Counted from the first letter of the stretch, positions 23,221 through 35,236 are shown. The stretch is DNA of 64,000 nucleotides from Punica granatum (GCF_007655135.1 NC_045130.1:5828001-5892000), one strand, 5' to 3'. The notes: generated from the sequence alone by a model not told the origin. Numbers and translations are program-made.

Positions 23221-26200
23221 GGCATCTGATGGAGAGACTTACATCATTTGTGATGAAGCCTATGTGAATTTCACATGTCAGGACTCTACCTGGGTTGCAG
23301 ATACAGGTGCCTCGTTTCATGTCACTCCTCATCGGGATTTCTTCTCATCTTACACTACCGGGGACTATGGTTATGTGAGAATGGGAAATGGACAGTCATG
23401 CAAGATTGTCGGTATTGGTGATGTCTGTCTAGAGACCGAGCTTGGCTGCAAGTTGTTTTTGAAGAAGGTGAGGCATGTTCCAGAAATTTGCCTTAACCTA
23501 ATCTCGACGGGTCAACTTGATGATGAAGGCTACAGTAATGAATTCAGCAATGGGAGATGGAAGCTCTCCAAGGGTTCGTTGATTGTGGCACGGGGTCAGA
23601 AGACCGACACTCTCTACAGGCTGCTTGCCAAACACAATTCCGGTCAGGTTAATGTTGCTGAGGATTATCCTATCGAGCTATGGCATAGGAGACTTGGGCA
23701 TATCAGCGAGAAAAGTATTCAAATTCTTGCTAGAAAGCAGTCTTTGCCCGTTAAAGGTATGCACTTGAGCACTTGTGATCACTGTTTAGCTGGTAAGCAG
23801 AGGAGAGTTTCTTTTGTTAGAAGTCGTCCCTCTATATGCCATCATATACTTGATCTTGTGCATACAGATGTTTGTTTTATGTCGGATAGATCTCTTGGTG
23901 GTGCTCTCTATTTTGTGACATTTATAGATGATCACACCAGGAAAGTTTGGGCTTACCCTATGAGAACTAAAGATCAGGTGACTGAGATTTTCAAGAACTT
24001 CCATGTAGCAGTGGAAAGAGAAACAGGCATGAAGCTGAAATGTGTCAGAGCTGATAATGGTGGTGAATATAGAGGTCCTTTCGAGAACTATTGCAGGACT
24101 CACGGTATCAAACTTGAGAAGACGGTACCGAAGACACCACAACAGAACGGGCTTGCAGAGAGGATGAACCGCACAATTGTTGAGAGAGTTCGTTGTATGC
24201 TTTCTCAAGCGAAACTGTCTAAGCCTTTCTGGGGCGAGGCAATGAGGTCAGCGGTTGATCTTATTAATCTTACACCGTCAGTTGCACTTGATGGAGATGT
24301 ACCCCAGCAGGTGTGGACCGGCAAGAAAGTATCATACAAGCATCTCAGAGTATTCGGGTGCAGGGCATCTGTTCACATTCCTCGAGATGAAAGATCAAAA
24401 CTTGATGCCAAGGCAAAACAGTGCATCTTCTTGGGTTATGCACATGAAGAGTTCGGGTACAGGCTTTGGGACCCTGATAGCAAGAAGATCATCAGGAGCA
24501 GGGATGTTGTCTTCTTTGAGGACCAGACAATCGAGGATTTGCAAAAGTTAGAGAAGGCCAGTGTAGGCAATCCTCACGAGATCTCTATTCCTGTACCGGT
24601 TGATGTAGAGCATCCAATGGAAGAGGTACCTGGTGAGTATGAAGAAACCACGACTGGGGGTGAGATTCCTCAGGTAGATGATGATGTGACTACGGATGAT
24701 ACAGGCTCGCAGTTACAGTTAGAGCCTGCAGATCTACCTAGACAATCTGATAGAATAAGACGACCATCTACAAGATATCCGCCTCATGAGTATGTGCTAC
24801 TGACTGACGGGGGAGAACCTGAGTGCTATGATGAAGCTGTGGCACATGAGCACAAGGAGCACTGGTTGAAGGCGATGAATGAGGAGATGAACTCCTTGTC
24901 TGAAAATCACACGTATGACCTAGTGAAGCTACCGCAACGTAAGAGAGCATTGAAGAACAAATGGGTCTACAGGTTGAAGACAGAGAACTCGCGACCTCGA
25001 TACAAAGCTCGACTGGTAGTGAAAGGTTTCAACCAGAAGAAAGGAGTTGACTTCGAGGAGATCTTCTCGCCCGTTGTCAAGATGTCATCGATCCGAGTTG
25101 TTCTCGCACTGGCAGCTAGTCTGAACTTGGAGATCGAGCAGCTCGATGTAAAAACAGCTTTCCTGCATGGTGACTTGGAGGAAGAAATATATATGGAGCA
25201 GCCTGAAGGATTCCGAGTTAAAGGTAAGGAGCATTTGGTGTGCAGGCTGAGGAAGAGCTTGTATGGGCTTAAGCAAGCACCTCGGCAGTGGTACAAAAAG
25301 TTTGACTCTTTCATGTTGAGCCATGGCTACACACGGACAACTTCAGATCATTGTGTGTTCGTGAAACAATTCTCGGATGGTGATTTTATCATTTTACTGT
25401 TATATGTGGATGATATGTTGCTTGTCGGTCATGATATGAGCAAGATTGCAGAGTTGAAGAAAAAGCTCAGCAAGTCCTTTGCCATGAAGGATTTGGGACC
25501 GGCAAAGCAGATCCTTGGGATGCATATTTCTCGTGACAGATCAAGTGGAAAACTTTGGCTTTCTCAAGAGAAGTACATCGAGAAGATTTTGGATCGGTTC
25601 AACATGGGTAATGCTAAACCAGTTTCATCACCACTTGCTTCTCATTTCAAACTTAGCTCGAAGCAATGTCCTACAAGTGAGAAGGAGAAAGAAGAGATGA
25701 AGAAAGTTCCTTACTCATCAGTTGTAGGAAGTTTGATGTATGCCATGGTCTGTACAAGACCAGATATCGCTCATTCTGTTGGTGTGGTTAGTCGTTTTCT
25801 CTCCAATCCGGGGAAAGAGCATTGGAATGCAGTTAAGTGGATTCTGAGGTATCTCAGAGGAACATCCAAGGTGTGTTTACACTTTGGCACTGGTAAGCCG
25901 GAGTTAGTGGGCTACACGGATGCAGATATGGCAGGAGATATCGATTCCCGGAAATCCACTTCGGGATACTTGATGACTTTTGCAGGGGGAGCTATCTCAT
26001 GGCAATCAAGGCTTCAAAAGTGCATCGCTTTGTCTACAACGGAAGCCGAATACATTGCGGTGACCGAAGGTTGCAAGAAGATGTTGTGGTTGCAAAAGTT
26101 TTTGCAGGAGTTGAGCTTGAAGCAAGAAAGGTATGTTCTACACTGTGATAGTCAAAGCGCCATTCATCTTTGCAAGAATCCCACTTTCCATTCGAGGTCG

Positions 26201-26374
26201 AAGCATATCGATATCAAGTTTCATTGGATTAGAGATGTGTTGGAGTCCAAGCTGGTGAAGCTAGACAAAGTGCACACCGATGAGAATGGAGCTGATATGA
26301 TGACAAAACCTCTCGCTAGGGAGAAACTTCATGTTTGCCGAAATATAGCCGGTATGCTTGAAGCCTCCAAATAG
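23221..26374 (+). CDS. protease-integrase-RT-RNase H part of copia A (5' part displaced by copia B)
   Basis: The rest of the copia A polyprotein, open from just after the GTAGT duplication to TAG at 26374, about 1050 residues. Domains: aspartic protease DTGAS (~26); integrase zinc region LWHRRLGH with CDHC (~153-195); integrase core [23 protein letters not shown] (~213-315); reverse transcriptase [10 protein letters not shown] (~641) and YVDDMLLVG (~728); RNase H YTDADMAGD (~898) with STTEAEY and ADMMTKPL. The open frame can be traced left to 23168 inside the copia B LTR, but that piece is chance read-through. No internal lesion, so the only defect is separation from gag. The 18.9-kb duplication starts within this gene at 23544, so its last ~2.8 kb occurs again at 42424. 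Confidence 0.92.
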
Positions 26375-26389
26375 TCGGGAGGGGGAGTT

Positions 26390-27076
26390 TGTTGGGTATC
26401 CCTCCAATTTGGAGGAAGTTGGGCTCAAATTGTATTGGGCTTTTATCGGGCCTTAATAAGCCCAAGAACCCATTTTATTAGGGTTTTTGTTTCAGCAAAT
26501 CAGCTGAGGTATAAATAGCAGCAGAACAGCTGCAGATTAGGGTAGAGCGGCAGAAGTGCAGCAGCATAGCAGCACAAAACCAGGGAAGAGCAGACAGCAG
26601 AATTCGAAGAGCAGGGGCAGCGCGCAGCTGGAGATCAAACCTCGATTGGGACATCAAACGAACTCCGATTGGGACGAAATTTTGACAGCAGCTTCACAAC
26701 ACGTGGGGCTAACTTCTGAACGGTCAGAATTTCTATTCGAGCTCTGTAGGTGCTGTTTCAGCTGATTTTGTGAACCACCCGGTGTGGGTGACGAATTTAG
26801 TATTTGGGTGATCCAAGAGAGTGTTTCTCTTGAGTTTGGTGATCCAAGGGTTTACCCTTGATGAAAGACATTGTATAATCTTCATAGTGGATCGTTGATT
26901 CGGAGTTGGTCCCGTGGTTTTTCCCCACATTGGGGTTTTCCACGTAAAATTCTTTGTGTTGTTTTACTTTACTGCTTGTTGGTTGATTTGATTAGTTCCT
27001 ATCTCGATTACACTAGAAGGGGAGGAAGATTAATCGCTGCGTTATTATTTGGTTGAGTACATCCCTAACCTCAACA
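26390..27076 (+). repeat. 3' LTR of copia A (unit 1)
   Basis: 687 bp. A TATAAATA at 26510-26517 could drive read-out transcription into the sequence to the right. Confidence 0.92.
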
Positions 27077-27081
27077 AGAAG

Positions 27082-28430
27082 GAACTTGAGGAAGCTTCGA
27101 AGTCCCTTCGGACCGAGACTGGGGTTGACTAAATGAGTTCACCACCCACCCCAGTTGAAACCTGGAACGGGGAACAAGAGAGGGTGGACTCCGAACGCCG
27201 GGAAGCTTCGGACTTGCGGGAAAAATGGCAAGATAACGGCTGGGAGGTGTCTCAATCTGCGACCAGCAACTTGGAAGAGCTCGAGAAGGGTTTGGACAGT
27301 AGCTCCAGGCAAGCTCGGCAATTTACAGGCGGCAAGGAGTGGCACAGCAGCCCCGAGCGCAATCCGCACAGCGACCAGGAGCTCGGGGGTAGTTCCAGGA
27401 GGCCCAGCAGCCCCGGAAGTCCAAGGAGGATCCCAGAAATCAGTAGCACTCTGGTAATGACCTGCAAAGAGAGAACTAAAGGAGAAGAGAAGAGTCCAAG
27501 TTGCCGGTTCGGGGAGGACGGATGAGGTGGTGGCTGTGGTGTTCAAACAAAGGCGGGAAAGGAACTGAATGGCGTGGAAACTAGCAGAGGAAGGGGGCTG
27601 TGAAACAAGAAGGTGATGAAATGAAAATGGTCAGGGGAATGAAGGAGTTGCGAGGCTGTGACGAGAGGGAAGAAAGGGCCGGAAGTGAGCTGGATAGAAT
27701 GGTCAACTGAGGGAGAGGTGCGTAGGCTGTGAGCTAAGGGATGGAAAGGGTCCAGAGAGCTTGGTTGAATGGGGATGGAGATGAGGGGGCAAGGCTTCTT
27801 CTGAGGAAACGGCTGGTGTAGTCCAGGGAAGTCAGTGAACAGAGAGGGCTCCAGGAGTTGAGAAAAAAGCAAGAGAGAGTTCGTGAGAGTTGAACAGAGG
27901 GAGAGCTTGGGTGAGGAGAGAAGCCGAGAGGGAGGGAAGTTGTCAGAGTCGGGGCTGGTCTGTGCTCGTCTCTGATGGGATCTTCCGTGTAGCAGGTGAA
28001 GAGAAGAAGGAGGAGGTGAGGTCCAGCAGGCTCGGGTGGTTAGAACAGAAGAAGAAAGGAAGGAAAAAGGGCGCCTGGTCAGTTGCTCGACTGAAAAGCC
28101 GAGAAGGAGGAGGAGGCTGCAGACGATAGGAGCACTCGGTCAGAGCATGGGTGGTTTTTTGTAGGCTCGGGCCTTGTCGAGAGGGACGAGAAGAAGAAGA
28201 GGAAAAGAAGGTTGTCGGTGATGATGACTGATGCATGGAGCAGTTCAGCCGAGAGCATGGGCACCTCCAGCCTGCTGAAGAACCAGAGATCAGACCAGAA
28301 AGCCGAAAGACAACAAAAAGAGGAAAAATGGTTAGCTCTGATGGGGTGGGTGCCTCGAAGAAGAAGAAGGGAAACATAAAAGAAGAAAAGAAAATGGCAG
28401 AGAAGAGAGGTGGGTGTGGGGTCGGCCAAG
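27082..28430. repeat. purine-rich repeat region of unknown class
   Basis: Strongly G+A-rich on the plus strand, beginning right after the AGAAG duplication of copia A. Several overlapping open frames (for example 27133-27525 plus, 27139-27546 minus) come from compositional bias. They show no recognisable domain and overlap each other on both strands. Together with the sequence left of 13553 it was contiguous before copia A inserted. It may be the body of an older retroelement, but I cannot classify it. Confidence 0.4.
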
Positions 28431-29384
28431 TCCACTTGGGGTCGACCCCAATCTGCCAGGTTATTGATTTTATTTATTTAATTGACTCTGACTTTTTTTT
28501 TTTACTCGTACACGCGTCAATAGGTAAAATTCAATTTATCAAAATCCGTTGGCATTTTCGGAATGAAAACTTTGAAATTGAGAAATTCAAAAAATGATCG
28601 GCTTCATGAGAATTCCAATTTGCATCGATGGAAATCGAATCTCGATAAAAATCGATATCGAACCTCTGATACATGTCGATCGTATTTTCGAGTTTCTCGT
28701 CTTTTTAAACGAATATTTGAAAAATAATCTGAAAATACTGTTGTGTTCAGAAAAATTCAAGGATCAATATTATGTGAAAAAATATATTTCAATTTCGAGT
28801 ATCGTCCCGAATTTTGAAGAGAATCCAAAGTGATGCACGTAGGGCCTGAAATTCCCGTCTTTCCAATTGGATATCCGAAAATAATCCGGGACCACCATTG
28901 TATTAAAAAAAATTCAGGGATAGATATTATGCACAATTTTTTTTTTCAGTTTCGAGTTTTGTTCCAGATCTTGAAAATTGAAGTTGATGCTCATAAAGTC
29001 CGAAAATGTTCCGTAAAGTTTTTTTTTCCTGAAAAATGTAAAACTGAAGTTAATTTAAGAAAATCCTTTGATTTCAAAAGTCGTGAATCAGGCGTTTAAT
29101 CAAGAATACTTCCCTTCGATGGATGATAGAAATGACGATTTTGCCTTTACTCCTCTTGACCGTGATAGGTTGTCGGTTTTGCATTCTTATCGCGCTATGA
29201 TTTTCCGTGTCGATCTCGAGGTAGTCAGGTTGACATGGCCGACCCCATGGTGAATAGTAACATGATAATTATTCGACAATTTTCTGTTACGATTCAAGGG
29301 TTGTCATTAGGATTGTCGTCGATAATTTCTCCTGGAACTTGTGGACCAAAACGGGATACTGACAGGAGACTTGCGTATCGGGTA
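28431..29384. repeat. AT-rich repeat region with imperfect ~160-bp direct repeats
   Basis: No gene. A unit near 28718-28850 (AAAATAATCTGAAAATACTG, then AAAAATTCAAGGAT) recurs in diverged form near 28877-29010 (AAAATAATCCGGG, AAAAATTCAGGGAT). The region ends where the peroxidase-block homology begins (CCGAATTACAAAAATC near 29394). Small open frames here are AT-driven chance frames. Confidence 0.4.
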
Positions 29385-29789
29385 TTAAATATCCCGAATT
29401 ACAAAAATCAAATGGATATTTAACTAATTGATTAACAATAACATCCATATGAATGAGCTTTACTGGAAATTCATCTACTTAAACTTATAATTAGAACGAA
29501 ATAAGAAGGAATTGATGAATACGACACAATTTTCAGTACATTTGAGTATGTGAATAGATATTGAAAAGGAGACTCGCGCATGGAGTATTTGCTTTGTTTG
29601 TTTATGGAGTACAATTTACTTCAAGTAATGTCATTTTACTTTTTCTTTAATTCAACAACACAATTATTACTATTTTATCTTTTTCTTTAATATAATAATA
29701 AATTATCTCATATACTTTTTCTTAACAAAGTAATCAATATTTTTATTTATTTCAACTATTAATTACTTTTCTCACAATTCAACAAAGTA

Positions 29790-29824
<35 letters not shown>

Positions 29825-29944
29825 CTTCTTTCTCAATTCAATAATAAATTTTCATGCATATTTTTTAAAACAATTATTACAACTCAACTTAAATATATAT
29901 AAATATTTGTCGTGAGATAATCTCTTCTGAAGTTGAAGGCCACC
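29385..29944. other. PER-b 3' flank with old MITE-like AT-rich insert
   Basis: 29385-29565 matches the far 5' flank of PER-a (8245-8425). About 29590-29930 is AT-rich and resembles, in reverse orientation, the element at 41812-42110 (shared ATTCAACAA and AATTACTTTT motifs). A TTA trinucleotide repeat lies at about 29791-29824; it is 3 bp shorter in unit 2. Confidence 0.5.
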
Positions 29945-31090
29945 TTAATTAGCTTCACTGCAGATTTTCCTTATCTGCCCTTGCGAACCGGTAAGAGGTT
30001 CAATATCTCCCATCCTGATCATGGCAGCCGCGAAGTCAGACTTGAATTTTGTTGGGTTCTTGATGCACTTTGACACAATACTGTGTGTCGATCTACCACA
30101 GAATAGCACCTGATCTGATGGCAGGAGCCCCTTCTTATGCATCAGGTTTTTGAAGTAGCTGTTATCGAATGAGTTGGGAGTCACCAGGTCGAGTGGTGCT
30201 AGGTTTGAGTCACCCCCGCTCGCTGGGCATGATCTCTTGCGGGCGCTGGCGAACCCAGTGTCGATGTTGGTCCCGTTGGAGTAGATTCGGTCACGGAATG
30301 TGAGGCACTGCGCTTGTCCAAGCGTGTGGGCGCCTGTCCAAATGAGGGACACATAGTTTGACATCATTAGAAAATTTTTTATGAAACATGCATGTATTAA
30401 TAGTACCTATGCGTTTGTCTTCTCCTACCTGATAGTGCAACCATGTCCCTGACACTGAGTCCTTTCCTATGGAAGTGGGAGATGAGGATTTCGAGGCTGG
30501 AGTTGGGGGACGGAAGGTCGGTTGTCCGAGCACGGTTTCCGTTGGTGGAGTCCCTCCGACCTAGCTTGACAGTCCAAGAAGGCCCCCCGACCGCAACCGA
30601 AGCATCTCGAGCTGCTACAGCTAGTATGTCCGCACACGAGACTATGCCTGGGCATACCTTCTCTACTTGGGACTTTGCACTGTCGATGACTTCATATCCC
30701 CGGACAGAGTTGTTGTTTGGTTTCGCCTCCCTTTCTCCTCCATCTTTCAGCAAGATTGATGCATCACATCCCTGCAATATTATTTTTTAGACATGGGTCC
30801 AGTGAGCGATCGTAACACGATGTCACTTTTTTATTAATTATTAATCTGCAGTACACATGTATTTACAAGGGTACACTGACCTGAACGAAGCAATCGTGGA
30901 AGTGAAGGCGGATGAGAGAAGCGGCCATCCTACGTTCTTTCGAGATGGCCGACCTGATGGCGGTTCTTATGGTGCTGAGTGCTTTCGGGCACGTCCGGTG
31001 GTAGAAAGTCGAAGAGAGTGGTGCCTGGCACGACGTACTCGTGCGGATCACAAGCAATAATAAGATGAAATGGATGCCTGATGATCACTT
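29945..31090 (-). pseudogene. class III peroxidase PER-b, start codon lost
   Basis: Three exons with good splice sites: about 31090-30881, 30771-30429 and 30333-29945. Introns are 109 and 95 bp. The haem and disulfide framework is intact: [28 protein letters not shown] split at an exon junction, and all eight cysteines. The first intron, after HDCFVQ, is kept here but absent in PER-a and PER-c. The start region has decayed. Where PER-a has ATGGCAATT, PER-b has AAGTGATCA with a 3-bp deletion, giving an in-frame TGA two codons before the remaining signal-peptide sequence. The second methionine of PER-a's signal peptide is TTG here. The next in-frame ATG (the Met of RRMAASL) would remove the signal peptide. 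Odd substitutions near the C-terminus ([16 protein letters not shown]) suggest relaxed constraint. Probably a recent pseudogene unless a non-AUG start is used. Confidence 0.8.
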
Positions 31091-31201
31091 AGCTGATGCT
31101 CGAAAAGGAGTAGTTTCATCCTGTGATTAAGAATATTACCACTTAATTTGCAATAATATGTCTTCAATATGATTAATCACCATTGCTATAACTACGGGCA
31201 T

Positions 31202-31209
31202 CTTTTATA
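31202..31209 (-). promoter_or_regulatory. TATA-like box of PER-b
   Basis: Minus-strand TATAAAAG about 115 bp upstream of the position of the lost start codon. The spacing is similar to PER-a, so the promoter may survive although the start does not. Confidence 0.45.
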
Positions 31210-33012
31210 TCCAAATATATATTACATGATGGTCCTACTATATAGAAGCACTCCACCTAATTAATTTTCCATATTGTGATTAAATTTTGGTGTACATACA
31301 TATGTACTCACTTCTCAGCAAACAATTCATTCATTTCTTTTTTTCCAAAAGAAAAGGGTTGAAACCGAACTAATTCATCCTTTTTTTAAAATAGTAGGAA
31401 GTGAAGTATAGATATTTATTTATTTATTTTGCTAATTGTACTTGATATTGAGAGAATTTTCTAATTGTACATGAATTTACTAAATGCAAGTGAAGTATAG
31501 ATATTTATTTATTTATTTTGGTTAGCATATGAATAAATAAATAAATTTAAGCTCGTACTGGTCGAGCTTGGCTGCTTTCAAAGATCTGATTATGACCGAC
31601 CACGGACAACTAATGATTAAAAATTAGATAAGATAATTGAGATTCTCTACTGCAAATTGTATAATTTAAAATTCAACCTGAGAAGACTTGATTCTTCCTG
31701 ACATTATACAAACTGAACCCTTCGGCAATTCGTAATTTAATTAGATTTTGATCGGTGCATGAATAACAATTAATTTCTTTTCGGTTACTAAAGAAGCTCA
31801 AGGCCTATACAATGAAAGAGAAATCCTAAATAACTAATAAATGGACACGGATAGTTCCACTAAGTATCGAACATGCGACCTCTAGGTCAACAGGCGAGTA
31901 CATGCACCATTACGTTGCACCCTTTTTTGATGAGTAACAATTAATTAAAAATAATCGAGAGAGAACAAACTCTTGTCTAACTGATCAAAGATCGGCTTAT
32001 GCGCATGCAACACGAGCTTTCAGTTTCACTCCATACGTCATTTGCGGTTTGTATATATCAATTGGAACAATATATCAAATTAATCATTAATTATACTTTG
32101 CTGTGAATTTTGAGTATTAATTCTGGTTTCTGTAAACAAACCGGTTATAGTTTACAAGAGATTCAATAACTTAGCGAAAGCAACAACATCTTCTAACGGT
32201 ACGGAATGTGCTATGCATCCAGGCACCAAATACCACGTCCATCTCACTGCTTAATTAAGTTGTTGATCGATGTGCAGTCAATGAATAAAACAAATATAAT
32301 TCTAAATATTCATTCTTTATGGGTAAAAGTGACTTATGAACAAGTTTGACATATTTTCACATAAGATGGCGCTCTAGATCAGATAAGAGCAGTAGGAAAG
32401 ATTTGAATTATTGGTATATGCCAAAAAACATAAGATATATATTAAATATATTTTAAATAAAACTGTCTATGAAAAAGAATGTATGTTTACATTAAATCGA
32501 ATATATGCTTATTACAAACGAGGGGTATGAGTGTATAAAATAGAAGAGATATAAATTAAATATAGGAATCTTGATTTTTCATATCGAGAGACATATATAC
32601 AACAAAGGTCCCTTCTTGAAATAGAAAATATATGTAAGATCAAATGACGCGATTAATATTATATGATTGCACCATATTTTTGTTCAAAGGTGTTAAGACA
32701 GATAAAGGAACTGCAATCCCAATTTTCACTTTTCACTGGGATCCTAACAGCCGACGGGAGGTCTGATTTAGGCATTGGTTGGTGGCATTGATCTACTACT
32801 ATGCGCTTATTTATTGTTCGGATTTTTTTTTTCACCCTTAATTTCTGTTTGTAATTTGCCTTGAAGGATCCCTGTAATGTCTGTTTCTGTTGTACTTTTT
32901 TCTTTTAGCATTTATACCAGTTTTTTATTAATGATAAAATGCTCATTGTTTATATCAGCTTTTCAATAATAATGAGGGACCTCCCCTGTAACAAGAAAAA
33001 AAATGAGCTACC
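31210..33012. other. PER-b 5' flank: peroxidase-block sequence
   Basis: Noncoding. It shares long stretches with the PER-c flank (for example 31550-31740 with 39645-39850, and 32000-33000 with 39940-41030). The similarity breaks at about 33010, where an unrelated repeat begins. A SINE-like element lies inside (31840-31935). Confidence 0.6.
31840..31935 (-). repeat. tRNA-derived SINE-like element
   Basis: On the minus strand GTAATGGTGCATGTACTCGCC resembles box A. About 20 bp downstream, CATGTTCGATACTTAGTGG contains a box B (GTTCGATAC). The same layout is seen at 41272-41365. The PER-c flank lacks this insert at the corresponding place. Confidence 0.5.
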
Positions 33013-34345
33013 GTTGTGTTTAAATGTATTTTTGATTAAAATCCGCACGAATCGGATTAATCATGAAACTCTGGTTAAAACTCGGATTTGATTTCCATAC
33101 GGTCGGGAACTAAGGCTTTTATCGAATGGTCCATCAATGGCTGGCTTGACGGCCTAAAACCACAAATTTAAAGCATTCGGCAAGATTTCAATTAACTCAA
33201 TATTTCCACATATGGGATAATCGAGATGTTTCACTTGGCTAAGTAAATCACTCGACTTTTTTAAAATAAATTGCACGAACCGATCAATAATATGTAATCG
33301 CGTCGATAGTTCAAGAACTGTTAGTCATGTCCTTTTAAAACTCACAGTTTCAAAAGCACCGAGACACATGACACGCGTAACGTGGATATCTAGAGAGTAC
33401 TCGTATATTTTGACTTGAGTCTGGGCTCGATTTGAGGCAGCTCAAGTCGGGGCGCATGAGTTATTCTTAGACCACTTCCGGGTGTAGCAATCGGTTTCTT
33501 GGCTCTCTCGGGGTCCTCACGACCCAGGTAGATCTAAGGGATTGGTCGACACCGGCTACTGACTTTCGATAGTCCATGTCACGTGGTATCGATTTTTCAC
33601 ACACACACACATGTTTTTCGGTTTAAAGGCATGATCACCAGTTCTCGATTTGCCGACACCCTATGCATTGGGATGACTGAAACATACCGAATGAGGAAAA
33701 GGACGGGCACCTGTCAAGGTGCGATTATCATTCATACACCCTCCCTTTTCTGTCTGTATGTTTTTGTTACCTTGATGTAAATTCGGGAACTTAGGGAATT
33801 GGATTAGAGGCACGAGCATGGATGGCCCGTGAAAGGTTGTCCGGTCTCTCATGGGATATGTGCAGAGATCTTGGCACCCTCGTGGTGTTTCGTGCCCCAA
33901 TTTCCCTAAGTTTGTGCTTAGAATGGGTCACAATAAGAAAAAAGAATTAATCTCAAACTCGACTTGATCAGACACGGGCAAAAAGTCACGAAACATAACA
34001 ATTTAAAAGCGACGCACACATTTGAGATTTGATTACAGACGTCATTTCCGTCAGATTCCTTTAAATATTGCCTAATGTAACATATCCTCCCAGGGTGATC
34101 CATGACCGATCAACATTGATTACATCATCCAATTTGTCTGTTTAGTGTAAAAACTTGTCTGTCAAGCAACCCCGGTTCATAATTTGTTAATCACGTAAAT
34201 CCGGCGATAATACACAATTTGTCTGTTTTCTTCTGTCTTGATCTGCTTTTTATTTGTTTCGTTTGTTTTCATGTAGTCCGAGCTCGTGCCAATAAGATAC
34301 GATGCACATGGGGTCCAACGCCCCTTTACTGTCGATCACGGGATA
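33013..34345 (-). repeat. unclassified interspersed repeat, inverted relative to 9420-10840
   Basis: 1.3 kb that matches the reverse complement of 9420-10840. It begins where PER-b block similarity breaks (about 33012) and ends near the motif CGATCACGG. A short CA repeat lies near 33600. No coding frame or terminal repeat was found, so the class is open. Confidence 0.55.
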
Positions 34346-34479
34346 GATTTGAAAAAAAAAACTGCGGGATAGATTTGGAAAAAAATGTAAACCATGAAAT
34401 ATTTTAGATCATTTTAAAAGTTATGACAGATTTGAAAGAAAAGTGAAACAATGAGATATATGGGGTAAAAATCCCTTTT
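34346..34479. repeat. degraded Mutator-MITE relative
   Basis: Repeated GATAGATTTG and AAACCATG motifs and a closing TGGGGTAAAAATCCC resemble one arm of the MITE at 11023-11369. The second arm is missing or badly decayed. Confidence 0.3.
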
Positions 34480-35041
34480 TTATTTGATTTTGTGTAAAAC
34501 TTGAAATTAATCATTAAAAAGATTTTATTGTGTTAAGAAGGTAGTATGTTTTTCAAAAATCAAAATAGTTGTTATAAAAAAGGTTATATAAGTTTGCTAA
34601 AACAAACATATACAACTCAAAGGATAAAAACATCACGAAAAAAAGTTAATTGATCATATATAGAATTTTCAAATTAATTGTGACCCTATAAAAGAAAAAA
34701 AATTTACATATCACTACGAACATAATCTCATATATAAAATAAAATTAAAAATTAAAAATAAAGATGACAAAACACTACCTTAGAAAGAGGATAAAACAAT
34801 TTTCTATTTTAATTACTAAGCTTAATTGATGTAAGTGATAAATCTATATTAACAATTAACTTAAATATTATTATTATAACAACTCATTTGACCACGTTAC
34901 TATAATAAGCAACTTAATCTAACTTTTAAAAAGTTTTAAAAATTACTATTTGAAAATTACAATTACTAATCGAAAATAATTTTAATGAGAAAATTGGAGT
35001 TTCAAAATTTAATAATTATAATAAGAACTCACATAGAGATA
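34480..35041. repeat. AT-rich repeat X (also at 61250-61810)
   Basis: Very AT-rich, noncoding. From TTGAAATTAATCATTAAAAAG to ACATAGAG it matches 61280-61810 with about one change in ten. The right breakpoint of the 18.9-kb duplication falls near the left edge of the other copy of this repeat. Confidence 0.6.
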
Positions 35042-35236
35042 TATAAAAAGGAACCTTTTTTCCGTTACAAGATTATGAGAATATTATTACATTAACCATG
35101 TATCCTGAAATGAAATATATGAATGATATTGAAAACTTTTAATTTTATTAGATCAATACTTGTATTTCATATACAAAATTGATGATCATGTTAGAATGCT
35201 AAGATTAATATTATATATAACTTATTATATTATAAA
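35042..35236. other. AT-rich spacer before the Helitron
   Basis: No gene. Ends with A at 35236, so that on the minus strand the Helitron terminus CTAG is followed by T. Confidence 0.5.

Larger units (their letters stand above)
13553..27076 (+). mobile_element. Ty1/copia element A, split by nested copia B
   Basis: LTRs of 687 bp at 13553-14239 and 26390-27076 begin TGTTGGG and end CCCAACA or CTCAACA. The flanking 5-bp duplication AGAAG is at 13548-13552 and 27077-27081. A Met-tRNA primer site (TGGTATCAAAGC, one change) starts at 14242. A polypurine tract, GGGAGGGGGAG, ends just before the 3' LTR. Domain order gag, protease, integrase, RT, RNase H identifies copia. The two LTRs differ at four bases that I can see (13568/26405, 13810/26647, 14210/27047, 14234/27071), so the insertion is young. 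The element is interrupted at 15108 by copia B. Removing copia B and one GTAGT restores the original reading phase. Confidence 0.95.

Noticed and set aside
27133..28377. Several 100-145-residue frames on both strands in the purine-rich region
   Set aside because: They overlap each other, follow the base-composition bias, have no domains and repeat in unit 2 only because the segment is duplicated.
28594..29423. Short frames of 60-90 residues in AT-rich sequence
   Set aside because: Low-complexity translations without homology features; the region is a diverged direct-repeat region.
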